A DNA stretch of 64,000 bases, taken from the NCBI RefSeq assembly GCF_038181555.1, contig NZ_JBBWUA010000004.1, positions 62,001 through 126,000 on the forward strand, read 5' to 3'. This stretch comes from Desulfitobacterium sp038181555. Its GTDB lineage: Bacteria; Bacillota; Desulfitobacteriia; Desulfitobacteriales; Desulfitobacteriaceae. The notes beneath the pieces were generated by a model. That model was not told the origin of the DNA and did not search any database. It worked only from the letters and a program-made list of their open reading frames with translations. The translations under genes and the position numbers were made by a program. Shown piece after piece: positions 1 to 8,385 of the stretch (position 1 is the first letter of the stretch; each line of letters opens with the position of its first letter).

Positions 1-1
1 G

Positions 2-697
2 ACTCAAGAGCTGACCTGTATCCCTATAGCCACCCAGTTAACCGTCGAAACTATGAGCCTACACCCCTACATGGGTGGGGGAATGGGAATGATTCCTTAT
101 GAACAAGAGGTAGTTGAACAGGTACGCATGCTCAATGAAAAAGCTCTCGCTTGTGCCTGTTCCATGTATGAATATTTAGACCGCGCATTGAAGGAAATTG
201 GTCGCTGCTGTATTTTTAGTCATAATTTTCCGTCGATCTATGAACATCAAATGGTAGAAACCGAAATGTATATGAAACAGATCAAGAGGTTGCAGAATCA
301 TCAGTTTTTAGACCCTACCTATCATATGGTGGAGATGCAAATGTTCTGGGACCACATCATGAAAGAGCATGCGGAAGTTATCAGTCATCTCTTGGATCCC
401 AAGGAAAAAGCCATGATTGCCCAAGCCGATCATTTTGCATTAATTTATGAGCAGCTGTTAAATAAATTTGGCGATGGAATGGTGCCTCGTTCTAATCTTA
501 GACAGATTACCAATGAAACCATTGGTGTGACAGAGGAGTTTAAAGATTTTAAAGCTGCGGCAACCGATGCCATACTATGCTGCCATTTGCGGTCTCTGAT
601 GCTCCCCCTACTTGCGGACCATGTGCTGAGAGAAGCAATTCATTACCTGAGAATTCTTGGCTTACCCCTGCCCGAGTTCAAAGGTGGAAAAGGATAA
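2..697 (+). CDS. DUF2935 domain protein, 5' end missing
   Basis: The frame is open from the first bases of the window, so the gene starts upstream. The ATG at 53 is internal. The codons before it read ELTCIPIATQLTVE, which aligns with ELSGVPFDTQLTVQ inside the complete DUF2935 protein at 42032-42967. The visible part is the C-terminal DUF2935 domain: helical, with His/Glu-rich segments such as WDHIMKEHAEVISHLLDP and a terminal ADHVLREAIHYLRIL. The spaced His and Glu residues suggest a four-helix metal-binding fold, but no function is established. Families of this kind occur in spore formers. It is followed by a strong terminator. I am sure of the family and of the truncation. Confidence 0.85.
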   Translation, partial: TQELTCIPIATQLTVETMSLHPYMGGGMGMIPYEQEVVEQVRMLNEKALACACSMYEYLDRALKEIGRCCIFSHNFPSIYEHQMVETEMYMKQIKRLQNHQFLDPTYHMVEMQMFWDHIMKEHAEVISHLLDPKEKAMIAQADHFALIYEQLLNKFGDGMVPRSNLRQITNETIGVTEEFKDFKAAATDAILCCHLRSLMLPLLADHVLREAIHYLRILGLPLPEFKGGKG

Positions 698-702
698 TTC
701 TT

Positions 703-756
703 AAGCAAATAGCCATGATGAGGATCAATAGAATCCCATCATGGCTATTTGCTTTT
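703..756 (+). terminator. Rho-independent terminator of the DUF2935 gene
   Basis: AAGCAAATAGCCATGATG pairs with CATCATGGCTATTTGCTT over 18 bp, a short GGAT/ATCC stem extends it inside, and TTTT follows. It starts 6 nt after the stop codon. Confidence 0.9.
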
Positions 757-858
757 CGAAGCCGGGTTTTATTTAAAAAGGACAAGCTGTTATAATAAGA
801 ATATGATTTAGGTAATAACTACCGAGTAAGACAAGATTGAGTAAAGGGAGTTTTGGCA

Positions 859-1740
859 ATGAAAGAAAATACAGTTTTACAGAAGATAGGTTTTATAGGT
901 ACAGGGGTTATGGGGAGAAGTATGGTTAAGAATTTATTGAAGGCAGGATACTCCATATCAGTATATAATCGGACGAAAGCTAGTGCTGAAGAACTTTTTG
1001 CGTTAGGTGCCCAATGGGTGGATACTGTGGCCGAGCTTGCTCAACAATCCGATGTAATCATCACTATGGTGGGCTTCCCTCAGGATGTAGAAGAGGTGTA
1101 CCTGAGCGAAGGGGGATTGATCCCACATGCTAAACCAGGAAGTGTTTTGATTGACATGACCACGTCTAGCCCGCTCTTGGCCAAGAAGATTGCCGAGCAA
1201 GGTAAAACAAAAGGGATAGATATCCTTGATGCGCCAGTATCAGGCGGAGATGTGGGAGCGAAAAATGGCACCCTCGTGATCATGGTTGGCGGAGAAGCAA
1301 AGGTATTCAACTCTATCAAACCCATTTTTGAAGCCATGGGAAAAAATATTATCCTGCAGGGGCCAGCCGGTGCAGGGCAATATACAAAGATGTCCAACCA
1401 AGTCACGATTGCTGCCGGTATGGTTGGAGTTTGTGAAGCAATCGCTTATGCCCAGAAGGCCGGCTTAGATCCTACTCGAGTTCTGGACAGTATTGCTGGA
1501 GGTGCTGCGGGTAGCTGGTCATTAAGCAACCTCGGTCCGCGAATGATTGCTGGGAATTTCGAGCCTGGTTTTTATGTGAAGCATTTTATCAAAGATATGA
1601 AAATTGCTTTGGAATCTGCCCGGGAAATGGGTTTGTCGACTCCTGGCCTCGAGTTGGCGAAATCTCTCTACGAGCGATTAGCTGCTCAAGGCGAAGAGAA
1701 TAGCGGCACCCATGCCTTATACAAGCTCTACATAAAGTGA
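859..1740 (+). CDS. NAD(P)-dependent beta-hydroxyacid dehydrogenase (3-hydroxyisobutyrate dehydrogenase family)
   Basis: About 293 residues, the normal length for the family. The N-terminal Rossmann motif GFIGTGVMGRSMVKNLL binds the dinucleotide. DAPVSGGDVGAKNGTL is the substrate-binding signature, and the catalytic Lys lies in GAGQYTKMSNQ. Relatives are 3-hydroxyisobutyrate dehydrogenase, tartronate semialdehyde reductase (GarR) and glyoxylate/succinic semialdehyde reductases; which substrate is used cannot be read here. I chose ATG 859 because AAGGGAG (844-850) lies 8 nt before it; TTG 853 is too close to that site. The gene stands alone between a terminator and a convergent gene. Confidence 0.85.
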   Translation: MKENTVLQKIGFIGTGVMGRSMVKNLLKAGYSISVYNRTKASAEELFALGAQWVDTVAELAQQSDVIITMVGFPQDVEEVYLSEGGLIPHAKPGSVLIDMTTSSPLLAKKIAEQGKTKGIDILDAPVSGGDVGAKNGTLVIMVGGEAKVFNSIKPIFEAMGKNIILQGPAGAGQYTKMSNQVTIAAGMVGVCEAIAYAQKAGLDPTRVLDSIAGGAAGSWSLSNLGPRMIAGNFEPGFYVKHFIKDMKIALESAREMGLSTPGLELAKSLYERLAAQGEENSGTHALYKLYIK

Positions 1741-1758
1741 GCTTGAGCGATTGCCTGA

Positions 1759-2244
1759 TTAACGGCGAAGGATGATTAATATTCCGCTCACAATCAGAAT
1801 GAGGGGAACGATCAAACCAAGATTCACGGTGACAGCTAGGGCATTATAGATAAAAGATAAGTAAGCAATTATAGCAATACTACTTAATATTGCGATAGGA
1901 ACTAGGAGCCCCCGTGGGCGTTCAGATGCAAGATAGAGCTGTAGAAGGCCAAAGGCTACAGCTAAGAGGTAAATTGGCCATGTATATTCGGAAAAACGCC
2001 AATGGGTTAACATTTCAAACTCAAAGAGAAAACCAATAACGAGCAAGATTCCCCCGGGAACCAGTATTCCGGGGGCCTTCTTTCCGGTGAGATAGGTTCC
2101 TTCAAAAAATAAACCCAAGAGAATCAGCAAGAGCGGCCAATGAGTGGCAATCATTTCGAATCGAAATCCGAGGAGATTAGCGCTCAACAGGATACCACCC
2201 AGCCCGATAAGGAGAATTCCCAAAAACGACTTGTTTCTTTCCAT
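1759..2244 (-). CDS. LiaF/LiaI-like membrane protein (DUF5668-type)
   Basis: 161 residues, almost entirely hydrophobic, with about six short membrane segments in hairpin pairs (IGLGGILLSANLLGF, LLLILLGLFFEGTYL, GILLVIGFLFEF and so on). This is the transmembrane module found in LiaF and LiaI and at the C-terminus of some PspC proteins. Such proteins usually modulate cell-envelope stress signalling. It lacks the soluble C-terminal LiaF domain. The PspC protein across the divergent intergenic region has the same kind of membrane module at its own C-terminus. A good RBS (GGAGGAAGG) precedes the ATG. Convergent with the dehydrogenase, 18 nt between stops. Confidence 0.65.
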   Translation of the reverse strand: MERNKSFLGILLIGLGGILLSANLLGFRFEMIATHWPLLLILLGLFFEGTYLTGKKAPGILVPGGILLVIGFLFEFEMLTHWRFSEYTWPIYLLAVAFGLLQLYLASERPRGLLVPIAILSSIAIIAYLSFIYNALAVTVNLGLIVPLILIVSGILIILRR

Positions 2245-2494
2245 AAAACCTTCCTCCTTGCACTCCTATGTATCAGCCATAATATATATTAGCTTTGGGT
2301 TCATTTAAAAGGTTGCTCGAATAAATAGGACAACAAAAATTTAAAATGGGTGAAACCTTTTAACACCATGTGCGTATTAGGAATGAAAGATATTGATAAC
2401 TTAAAAAAGTTTTCTTAATATCATTATACTAAGAAGATTGGTTTTCACAAAGCATAGATAGTGAATTGTGAAGATAGACAGGGAGGAAATCGGC

Positions 2495-2986
2495 ATGACA
2501 AATCGTTTGTATCGGTCCTCAAGGGAAAAGATGATAGGTGGCGTGTGTGGAGGGTTAGCCGACTATTTCGAAGTGGATGTAACTTTGGTGCGGGTAGTCG
2601 CTCTGATTACATTATTTATGGGAGGGGCAGGTGTTCTACTTTATCTTGCAGCGTTATTTATAATACCGAGTGATCGGCGCGAACGCCCCGTTTCTTACGG
2701 TGGACAAGGTGATCATGTTCAAGATATCATGGATGAGGTCGTACAAAATGTTAAGAATACAGCAAGAGATTTTGGCGTCGACTCCCATACAAGTTCTTCG
2801 TACACTACAAGTAAGAATTACTCGCAACGCGGCAGAACAGCAGGAATCATCCTAGTTGCTCTTGGTGTGCTTTTTTTGCTGAATCAATGGTTTCCGATTT
2901 GGGACACCTTATCCTTTATCATAAGTAAAATGTGGCCCCTAGTTTTAATTGTACTCGGAGCCATGTTGATCTGGAAAAGATCCTAA
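2495..2986 (+). CDS. PspC domain protein
   Basis: 163 residues. Residues 3-60 are a PspC domain (LYRSSREKMIGGVCGGLADYF... then a membrane helix GVLLYLAALFIIPSD). A polar Ser/Thr/Tyr-rich linker follows, and the C-terminal 60 residues form two more membrane helices of LiaF/DUF5668 type (GIILVALGVLFLLNQWFPIW, MWPLVLIVLGAMLIWKR). PspC proteins act at the inner membrane in envelope-stress responses. I chose ATG 2495 because GGGAGG (2481-2486) lies 8 nt before it. Divergent from the LiaF-like gene, so the two may be co-regulated. The last codons overlap the stop of the gene on the other strand. Confidence 0.8.
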   Translation: MTNRLYRSSREKMIGGVCGGLADYFEVDVTLVRVVALITLFMGGAGVLLYLAALFIIPSDRRERPVSYGGQGDHVQDIMDEVVQNVKNTARDFGVDSHTSSSYTTSKNYSQRGRTAGIILVALGVLFLLNQWFPIWDTLSFIISKMWPLVLIVLGAMLIWKRS

Positions 2987-3525
2987 AAACCGATTCGTTT
3001 CAATACAAGTCCACCCAATTTTTTAGCTAACGGTAGGCCGACCCTTTTAGCCAAGGGAAAGCCTACTTTTTTTATTAGGGGAAGAGTTACTTTATTGGCA
3101 AGGGCTGGACCTAATCGTTCGGCGAGCTGAGGTGCGACGTTTCTAGCTAAAGGCGTCCCAAATTCTCGGGCAAGGATAGGACCGTAATTATTAAGAAGAT
3201 TCAAGCCTTGGTTTTGAAGAAGAGTTTTTAGAGATGGATTGATATTTTCAGAAGCATTTACAGATGATTTTTCTGAAGAATTGTGAGAAGAGTTCGTTTT
3301 TGTAATCGGATTTACGATGGTAGGAGTGTTTGGATTGACAGTTGATTGAGGGACGCTTTGCAATGCTTTTTCCGTATTGGAGAGAGGTGCACTTCTAGGA
3401 TTCGAGGGTAAGGGATAAGAACCTAGTGGTGATTGTTTATATATATTATTTTGAAAGAATCGTGAGTTGGCATGAGGGGTGCCCAAGGAATTATCTTGTG
3501 TTTTTGGTGGCGAGAAAAGGTGCAT
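2983..3525 (-). CDS. Hypothetical protein with cationic amphipathic C-terminal repeats
   Basis: 180 residues, not recognised. The first 110 residues are low-complexity Ser/Asn/Pro/Thr and probably disordered. The last 60 residues are a run of imperfect 8-residue units of the form PLAKRVGL: PLARNVA, PQLAERLG, PALANKVTL, PLIKKVGF, PLAKRVGL, PLAKKLGG. Lys/Arg and hydrophobic residues alternate, as in membrane-binding amphipathic helices. No signal peptide is seen. The RBS GGAGG lies 6 nt before the ATG. The gene is convergent and stop-overlapping with the PspC gene. Membrane or spore-layer association is possible, but only as inference. Confidence 0.6.
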   Translation of the reverse strand: MHLFSPPKTQDNSLGTPHANSRFFQNNIYKQSPLGSYPLPSNPRSAPLSNTEKALQSVPQSTVNPNTPTIVNPITKTNSSHNSSEKSSVNASENINPSLKTLLQNQGLNLLNNYGPILAREFGTPLARNVAPQLAERLGPALANKVTLPLIKKVGFPLAKRVGLPLAKKLGGLVLKRIGF

Positions 3526-3862
3526 ATTGCTTCCTCCTTTATGGAAAACACCATTAGTTGGTTTACCGATATCTTAATTCACAATATTCGAGTGTATTTA
3601 CAAAAGTTACCAATTATCTCGGCGTTCATTCTATATATTTGTAGTTTTTATTTCGAGATATATCTCACAATCGTTTCCAAAAATATATCAATGACTTTAT
3701 AGATGTATTTGATATATCATTGGTATTGCGGACATGAAATCATCGAGTATATCAATAGTGTATATCATGATTTGCAAATCTATATACACTTTATACTTTG
3801 TGATTTGCATGTAGCACGCAATCATAAATGTATTAAAACAACTATAGGGGGAAATCACTCGA
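3526..3862. other. AT-rich leader between the repeat protein and the surface-protein gene
   Basis: No supported gene lies in these 337 bases. The stretch is rich in small palindromes built on ATAT, for example TGATATATCA (3710-3719), and holds GATTTGCAAATC (3769-3780), whose half GATTTGCAT recurs at 3802-3810. A long untranslated leader for the strongly expressed surface-protein gene is the likely role. I cannot name a specific regulator. Confidence 0.4.
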
Positions 3863-6112
3863 ATGAAAAAGACAAGAGCTCGTGTTTTATCCAGTGTAAT
3901 TGTTGCAACCATGGTATTAGGCACTGCATTTCCGGCAGCTGTTTTAGCCGACACTCAGGTTCCCGCCGGTGAAACTAAGAGTTCCGTTGATCGTTTATAT
4001 GGTGACAATCGTTTTGAGACAGCAGCAAAAGTTGCGACTGAGGGATGGGAAACTACTAAAGTTGCAATCCTAGCTTCCGGTAAAAAAGAAAACTTAGTGG
4101 ATGCATTAACTGCAGCACCTTTTGCTAATTCTGTGGATGCGCCCATTCTATTGACTGATGGTGCCATCATTCCTAAAGCAACCATCGAAGCACTTAAAAC
4201 CTTAAAGGTTGAAGAAGTTTACACTGTAAGTGGTGTTATAAAAAAGGATGCTCTAGAGAAGGCTTTCAAGGATAATGACTTGAAAATTGTCGTCAAAGAG
4301 GAATTGGGCGGTAAAGATCGCTTCGCAACGGCGAAAAATATTGCAGAACAGCTCGTAGGCGTACAAGGAGTTATGGTCACCACTGCATTTAAAAATGCTG
4401 ATGCTCTTTCTGTAGCTTCTATAGCAGCTGCAAAGAATATGCCGATTCTGTTAGCCCATCCAAATCAAGGTTTGGAAGCACAGGCAGAATATTTGGATAG
4501 CATCAAAGATCAAGTGAAGGAAACCTACGTCCTCGGTGGAGAAACCTTGGTTAGTAAAAAAGTTTATGAGGAATTGCCAGGAAAAGATGGTGAAAGTAAG
4601 ATTCGTATTTTCGGGGATGATCGTTTCGATACGAACCTGAAAGTTTTAAAGACCTTTTCTGACCTGAAATACGATAAGGTTTATGTTGGCAATGGTTTTG
4701 ATAACCATCTTGTGGATGCACTGGTTGTATCTGCGCTTGCAGCAAAAACCAATTCTCCGATTGTTTTAACTGATAATAAGCTCAGCAAAAAAGTAGAAGA
4801 CTTTCTGCTTCCGAAATTAGGAAATAAAAGCATTGTAGCCATCGGTGGATCGACTGTTGTCACAGATAAAGCTCTCACCTTGAATCATGTTCGTCCCCAA
4901 GATTTTGGTGTTATGCAATTTTCTGGCGTGAATGGTTACAATGTTGGTTTCCAAATTGTTGATGGAACTGCTAGAGATTTAAAGAGTGTTGAGGTCACCC
5001 TTTATAAAGGGGATAACGTCCTTGCTAAAAACACCAGTTTAGATAAACTCTTTAACTCTTACCCTGATGCCACACAGCTTTCTACTCCCTTTAATATTGA
5101 CGGAAACTTCACTGCCGATGGATTCTGGACCTATGGAAAGTATAATGGGACAGTTCTTGATGTTCCCACTAAGGTTGTTATCAAAGTGACCTATGCGGAT
5201 GATCGTGTTTTCGAAGTAGTGAATACCAATCTTACTGGAAATCCGGAAGATCTGAACAAAGAAGCTCTCAACCATGTTAAGGCTGAAGATTTCGGTGTAA
5301 TGCAAAGCTCTGGGGTTAACGGCTACAGTGTAGGGTTCACCTTAGTAGACAAACTCCCTGTAGACTTAAAGAGCATTGAAGTGAGTTTGATTAAAGTAGA
5401 AACCATCAAAGATGAAAAAACTGAAGAAGAGCAAGTTACTGAGACAGTTTTAGCTACAAACACGGCTACTCGTGCTAATAACGCGAAACTTTTCGAGTTA
5501 ACTGGTAAACAACTTTCTTCTCCTTTCAACATCAATGGATCCTTTGGGGCTGATGGTTATTGGACTTATGGTGAGTTCAAGGGAACCGTCGAGGATGTCC
5601 CCACCAAAGCTGTGATCACTATCGGGTACCAAGACGGGCGCAAGTTTACGGTTCAAAACACCGAGTTAACTGGTGATGCGAAGCTTCTCGCTGCTCCTAC
5701 CATCACTTCTGGATTAGCTAATGCGTTAACTGCTGGTGAAACGGCTGAATTCGATGTGACCACTGCTCCTAATAGCTTTGTGTCTGACCCAGCAGCAGCT
5801 AATACCAAGGTTCTTGTCAAGGTGACCTTAACTGAAGGGGACAAAGAAAATGTTGTTCTTCAATACCTTGAAAATGACGGAATCTATAAAGCTCTTCCTT
5901 TAGATGAAAAAAGCAGTGCTCTTTATGGTCCTGCAACAGGATTCCCCTTCATCAATGGTGCAAGTCAATTCAAAGTCGCTTTTAATGAAGCTGGCACCTA
6001 TAAGTATACTTTAGAAGTCATAACCGTTGTCGCAGATGGCCAAGAAAGTGAAGTGCTTGCTTCCACAAATGGTGAAGTAGTCGTCACTGCAGCGCCAGAA
6101 AACAACGAGTAA
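3863..6112 (+). CDS. Cell-wall-binding repeat (CWB2) surface protein with two tandem C-terminal repeats
   Basis: 749 residues. Residues 1-29 form a Sec signal peptide (MKKTRARVLSS... AAVLA). Residues 45-345 hold three CWB2 repeats, recognisable by VDRLYGDNRFETA, LGGKDRFATA and RIFGDDRFDT; these anchor proteins non-covalently to secondary wall polymers in Clostridia. Two tandem units of about 125 residues follow, each starting HVRPQDFGVMQFSGVNGY or HVKAEDFGVMQSSGVNGY and each containing DGFWTYGKYNGT or DGYWTYGEFKGT. The last 130 residues look like an Ig-type beta domain. It is probably an S-layer-like or surface-exposed structural protein. AGGGGG precedes the ATG. Confidence 0.85.
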   Translation: MKKTRARVLSSVIVATMVLGTAFPAAVLADTQVPAGETKSSVDRLYGDNRFETAAKVATEGWETTKVAILASGKKENLVDALTAAPFANSVDAPILLTDGAIIPKATIEALKTLKVEEVYTVSGVIKKDALEKAFKDNDLKIVVKEELGGKDRFATAKNIAEQLVGVQGVMVTTAFKNADALSVASIAAAKNMPILLAHPNQGLEAQAEYLDSIKDQVKETYVLGGETLVSKKVYEELPGKDGESKIRIFGDDRFDTNLKVLKTFSDLKYDKVYVGNGFDNHLVDALVVSALAAKTNSPIVLTDNKLSKKVEDFLLPKLGNKSIVAIGGSTVVTDKALTLNHVRPQDFGVMQFSGVNGYNVGFQIVDGTARDLKSVEVTLYKGDNVLAKNTSLDKLFNSYPDATQLSTPFNIDGNFTADGFWTYGKYNGTVLDVPTKVVIKVTYADDRVFEVVNTNLTGNPEDLNKEALNHVKAEDFGVMQSSGVNGYSVGFTLVDKLPVDLKSIEVSLIKVETIKDEKTEEEQVTETVLATNTATRANNAKLFELTGKQLSSPFNINGSFGADGYWTYGEFKGTVEDVPTKAVITIGYQDGRKFTVQNTELTGDAKLLAAPTITSGLANALTAGETAEFDVTTAPNSFVSDPAAANTKVLVKVTLTEGDKENVVLQYLENDGIYKALPLDEKSSALYGPATGFPFINGASQFKVAFNEAGTYKYTLEVITVVADGQESEVLASTNGEVVVTAAPENNE

Positions 6113-6162
6113 GACTAAATAGAGAAGGACTATAATACAGCTTAAATAGAATCAAGCTGTGA

Positions 6163-6196
6163 AATCAAAAAGGAGGGCAGCCCCTCCTTTTTGATT
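6163..6196 (+). terminator. Terminator of the CWB2 surface-protein gene
   Basis: AATCAAAAAGGAGGG pairs with CCCTCCTTTTTGATT around a 4-nt loop. The A/T flanks make it usable on both strands. Confidence 0.9.
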
Positions 6197-6234
6197 ATCT
6201 TATTTCTGTACCGCACAGGTGACCTTAGGTATCT

Positions 6235-7599
6235 TTAACGAGCTGCCAAAGTAGTGCCTCCCCAGTGATTTGATGCTGGGGTGCCTGCATAGCCGATCTC
6301 AAGGTTTTTTGCCAGCTCGGAATCCAGACAGACAAGATCATCCCTACCGAGTTCCTGAATACTCTTTTTCCCCATGGCTTGTAGGGCCATTTTCATTTCT
6401 TCTTGGCAGGACATCAGGAAGTTGGCGAGATGCTGGCTTCCTTCCTCAATATCGAGTTCATCTGTCAGTGCTCCGTTATACAAAGCGAGTTGATGAGCGG
6501 GGTGTTGAGGTAAGGCTTTAGTGATCTGTTTTTGTAGAGTGGCAATGATGGCAATAGAACCTATGTATACAGCATCTGCGCCTAAAGCTAAAGCTTTTAG
6601 CATTTCACCCGGTGTCCTGAAGCCACCGGCAGCGATTACAGTGAATTTATCGCGAAGGTTTTGTTCTCTGAGCCAATGAATGGTTCTGCCCAAACCGAAG
6701 AGGGTAGGTAGTCCCATATCGTCTTCCAAAGTGGGAGCGGCGGCGGCTGTTCCGCCTTCTTGGCCATCGATGCAAATGAAGTCTGCCTCTGTCTTGGCGA
6801 TGATTTCGAGTTCTCGTTCCATGAAGTGAGTAGCCGCTATTTTAATTCCAACTGGAACGGTATAGTCTTGTTTCAGCTTTTTAATAAGTTTAACAACGTC
6901 CTCCGATGAATTGACATCAGGTAAGCGAGAGCGTTTTCCAGTGCTTCCGCCCTCATCAACTTTCCATAGTACCCTCAAGTGTTCATCCATCTCATCTTCT
7001 TTCACAGAAGAAGCAACGGCTCCTCCCCATGCCCCTTGACCAAGTTGAACCTCGATTGCATCCACTAGCTCAAGCTGCTCTGGGGTATTGAGCCAGCCAC
7101 CACGATTATACTGACCGATTAAGTAATCAGCAGCTTCTCGTTCCTCTTCAGAAACAGCGGATTCACCAGTATTGGTGGCTGTTCCGGCTATGGAAGCTCC
7201 TTTGGCAAGGGCGATTTTCATCGGCATATTCAGGGATCCTCCATAGGACATGCCCGTGATTAAAATGGGAGTATCCAACTTGAGGGGATTTTTGGCATGG
7301 GGACCAATGACCACTTTAGTTTCGATGGTGGTCTCGTCTGGGGTAGGAAGTTGAAAGAGCTGCCTAGGGTTGAGCAAGAGTTGTTCCCAAGGGGATAAGC
7401 GTAAGGGGCTTCCCATAGGTCTTGAGAGAGCTTTGCCAGTCTCAGCTCGAATGCCAGCCTCGATCACAGCCCGTAAACTCAGTTTTTCAAAGGTTGTGGT
7501 CATGACCATAGGATTATTAGGGTAGGATTCGGTGAGCATATTTTCTAGCATAGCATCAGTTAAAGGATTCATAAGGCGAAGCATTAATTCATTAAGCAT
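6235..7599 (-). CDS. FMN-binding glutamate synthase-like protein (GltB central domain)
   Basis: 454 residues corresponding to the FMN-binding TIM barrel of the glutamate synthase large subunit. The N-terminal amidotransferase and the C-terminal GXGXG domain are absent. Recognisable parts are TPILITGMSYGGSL, DGQEGGTAAAAPTLEDDMGLPT and VIAAGGFRTPGEMLKALALGADAVYIGS (phosphate-binding end of the barrel). Stand-alone proteins of this type are common in anaerobes, and their true substrate is often unknown, so glutamate synthesis should not be assumed. An AGAAGGTG RBS precedes the ATG at 7599. The gene is separated from the RidA gene upstream by that gene's terminator. Confidence 0.8.
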   Translation of the reverse strand: MLNELMLRLMNPLTDAMLENMLTESYPNNPMVMTTTFEKLSLRAVIEAGIRAETGKALSRPMGSPLRLSPWEQLLLNPRQLFQLPTPDETTIETKVVIGPHAKNPLKLDTPILITGMSYGGSLNMPMKIALAKGASIAGTATNTGESAVSEEEREAADYLIGQYNRGGWLNTPEQLELVDAIEVQLGQGAWGGAVASSVKEDEMDEHLRVLWKVDEGGSTGKRSRLPDVNSSEDVVKLIKKLKQDYTVPVGIKIAATHFMERELEIIAKTEADFICIDGQEGGTAAAAPTLEDDMGLPTLFGLGRTIHWLREQNLRDKFTVIAAGGFRTPGEMLKALALGADAVYIGSIAIIATLQKQITKALPQHPAHQLALYNGALTDELDIEEGSQHLANFLMSCQEEMKMALQAMGKKSIQELGRDDLVCLDSELAKNLEIGYAGTPASNHWGGTTLAAR

Positions 7600-7660
7600 A
7601 TTTTTACACCTTCTTCTACAAAGTTAGTTTAGTATGTGCATCTTGAGAATTTTTATTGGC

Positions 7661-7692
7661 AAAAAAATAGCCACGACCTAAGTCGCGGCTAA
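7661..7692 (-). terminator. Terminator of the RidA gene (minus strand)
   Basis: On the minus strand AGCCGCGAC pairs with GTCGTGGCT (one G-U pair) and is followed by seven T. The G-U pair fits only the minus-strand RNA. Confidence 0.85.
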
Positions 7693-7776
7693 TTAAAGGG
7701 ATATCTTACATATGGAGCATATAGAGTTCAATTTTAGTTCAAAAACGAGGTATATTATTGTTGCAATGGGAAGACA

Positions 7777-8157
7777 TTAGTCTACCAAAGCAATAGCCTC
7801 GATTTCGATAATAGCATCCTTGGGGAGTCGTGCAACTTGAACGGCAGAGCGTGCCGGTGGATTCGCTGTAAAGAAGGTGCCGTAGACTTCGTTCATAGCC
7901 GCAAAATCATTTATATCTCTTAGGAAAACAGTAACTTTAACAACTTTATCCATGGAGGTTCCAGAGCTTTCTAAGATGTTCTTAATATTTTCCAAAGACT
8001 GTTGAGTTGCTTTACGTATGTCGCTTTCTAATTCACCGATGGCGGGATTCAGAGGTAATTGACCTGAAGTAAAAACAAAATTTCCTGCTTTGATTCCTTG
8101 AGAATAGGGTCCGATGGCTGCAGGGGCCTTCTCAGTGTGTAAAACCTTAATGGACAT
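7777..8157 (-). CDS. ridA: RidA family reactive intermediate deaminase
   Basis: 126 residues, typical of RidA/YjgF. The protein hydrolyses reactive enamine/imine intermediates released by PLP enzymes. Conserved elements are IGPYSQGIKAGNFVFTSGQLPLNP near the N-terminus, the Arg of NPPARSAVQVARLP that contacts the substrate carboxylate, and the terminal IEIEAIALVD. It lies near a PLP lyase (tryptophanase), which releases 2-aminoacrylate, a classic RidA substrate, so the proximity makes sense. Its own terminator suggests a single-gene transcript. Confidence 0.9.
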   Translation of the reverse strand: MSIKVLHTEKAPAAIGPYSQGIKAGNFVFTSGQLPLNPAIGELESDIRKATQQSLENIKNILESSGTSMDKVVKVTVFLRDINDFAAMNEVYGTFFTANPPARSAVQVARLPKDAIIEIEAIALVD

Positions 8158-8308
8158 AATAGAACCTCCAATTCGAAATGTTTTAGGGTAGCTTTGTATC
8201 GCTTTAGCATGTTGGTGTTGATAATGATTCTATTATAGCACCAACCGAAGGCAGACATCCATAAACAAGGCTATACTTATTGAAGCAATTAAATTTCGTA
8301 ATATCCGG

Positions 8309-8352
8309 ACGCCCTGGGGCGCAGTGATAGGAGTCACCGCGCCCCAGGGCGT
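8309..8352 (-). terminator. GC-rich hairpin downstream of tryptophanase
   Basis: ACGCCCTGGGGCGC and GCGCCCCAGGGCGT form a perfect 14-bp stem, extended by TGA/TCA. It sits 34 nt after the tnaA stop codon. There is no U-tract on either strand, so it may be an atypical terminator or a 3'-end stabiliser. Confidence 0.55.
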
Positions 8353-8385
8353 TTATCGATTAACTAAGCTTTTGTGATGGTGTTA

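Noticed and set aside
53..697. ATG 53 as the true start of the first gene
   Set aside because: The frame is open to the window edge, and the upstream codons align with the interior of the DUF2935 paralogue.
3472..3972. Plus-strand open frames in the AT-rich leader of the surface-protein gene
   Set aside because: No RBS, low-complexity translation, and they overlap the antisense start of the repeat protein or the signal peptide of the surface protein.
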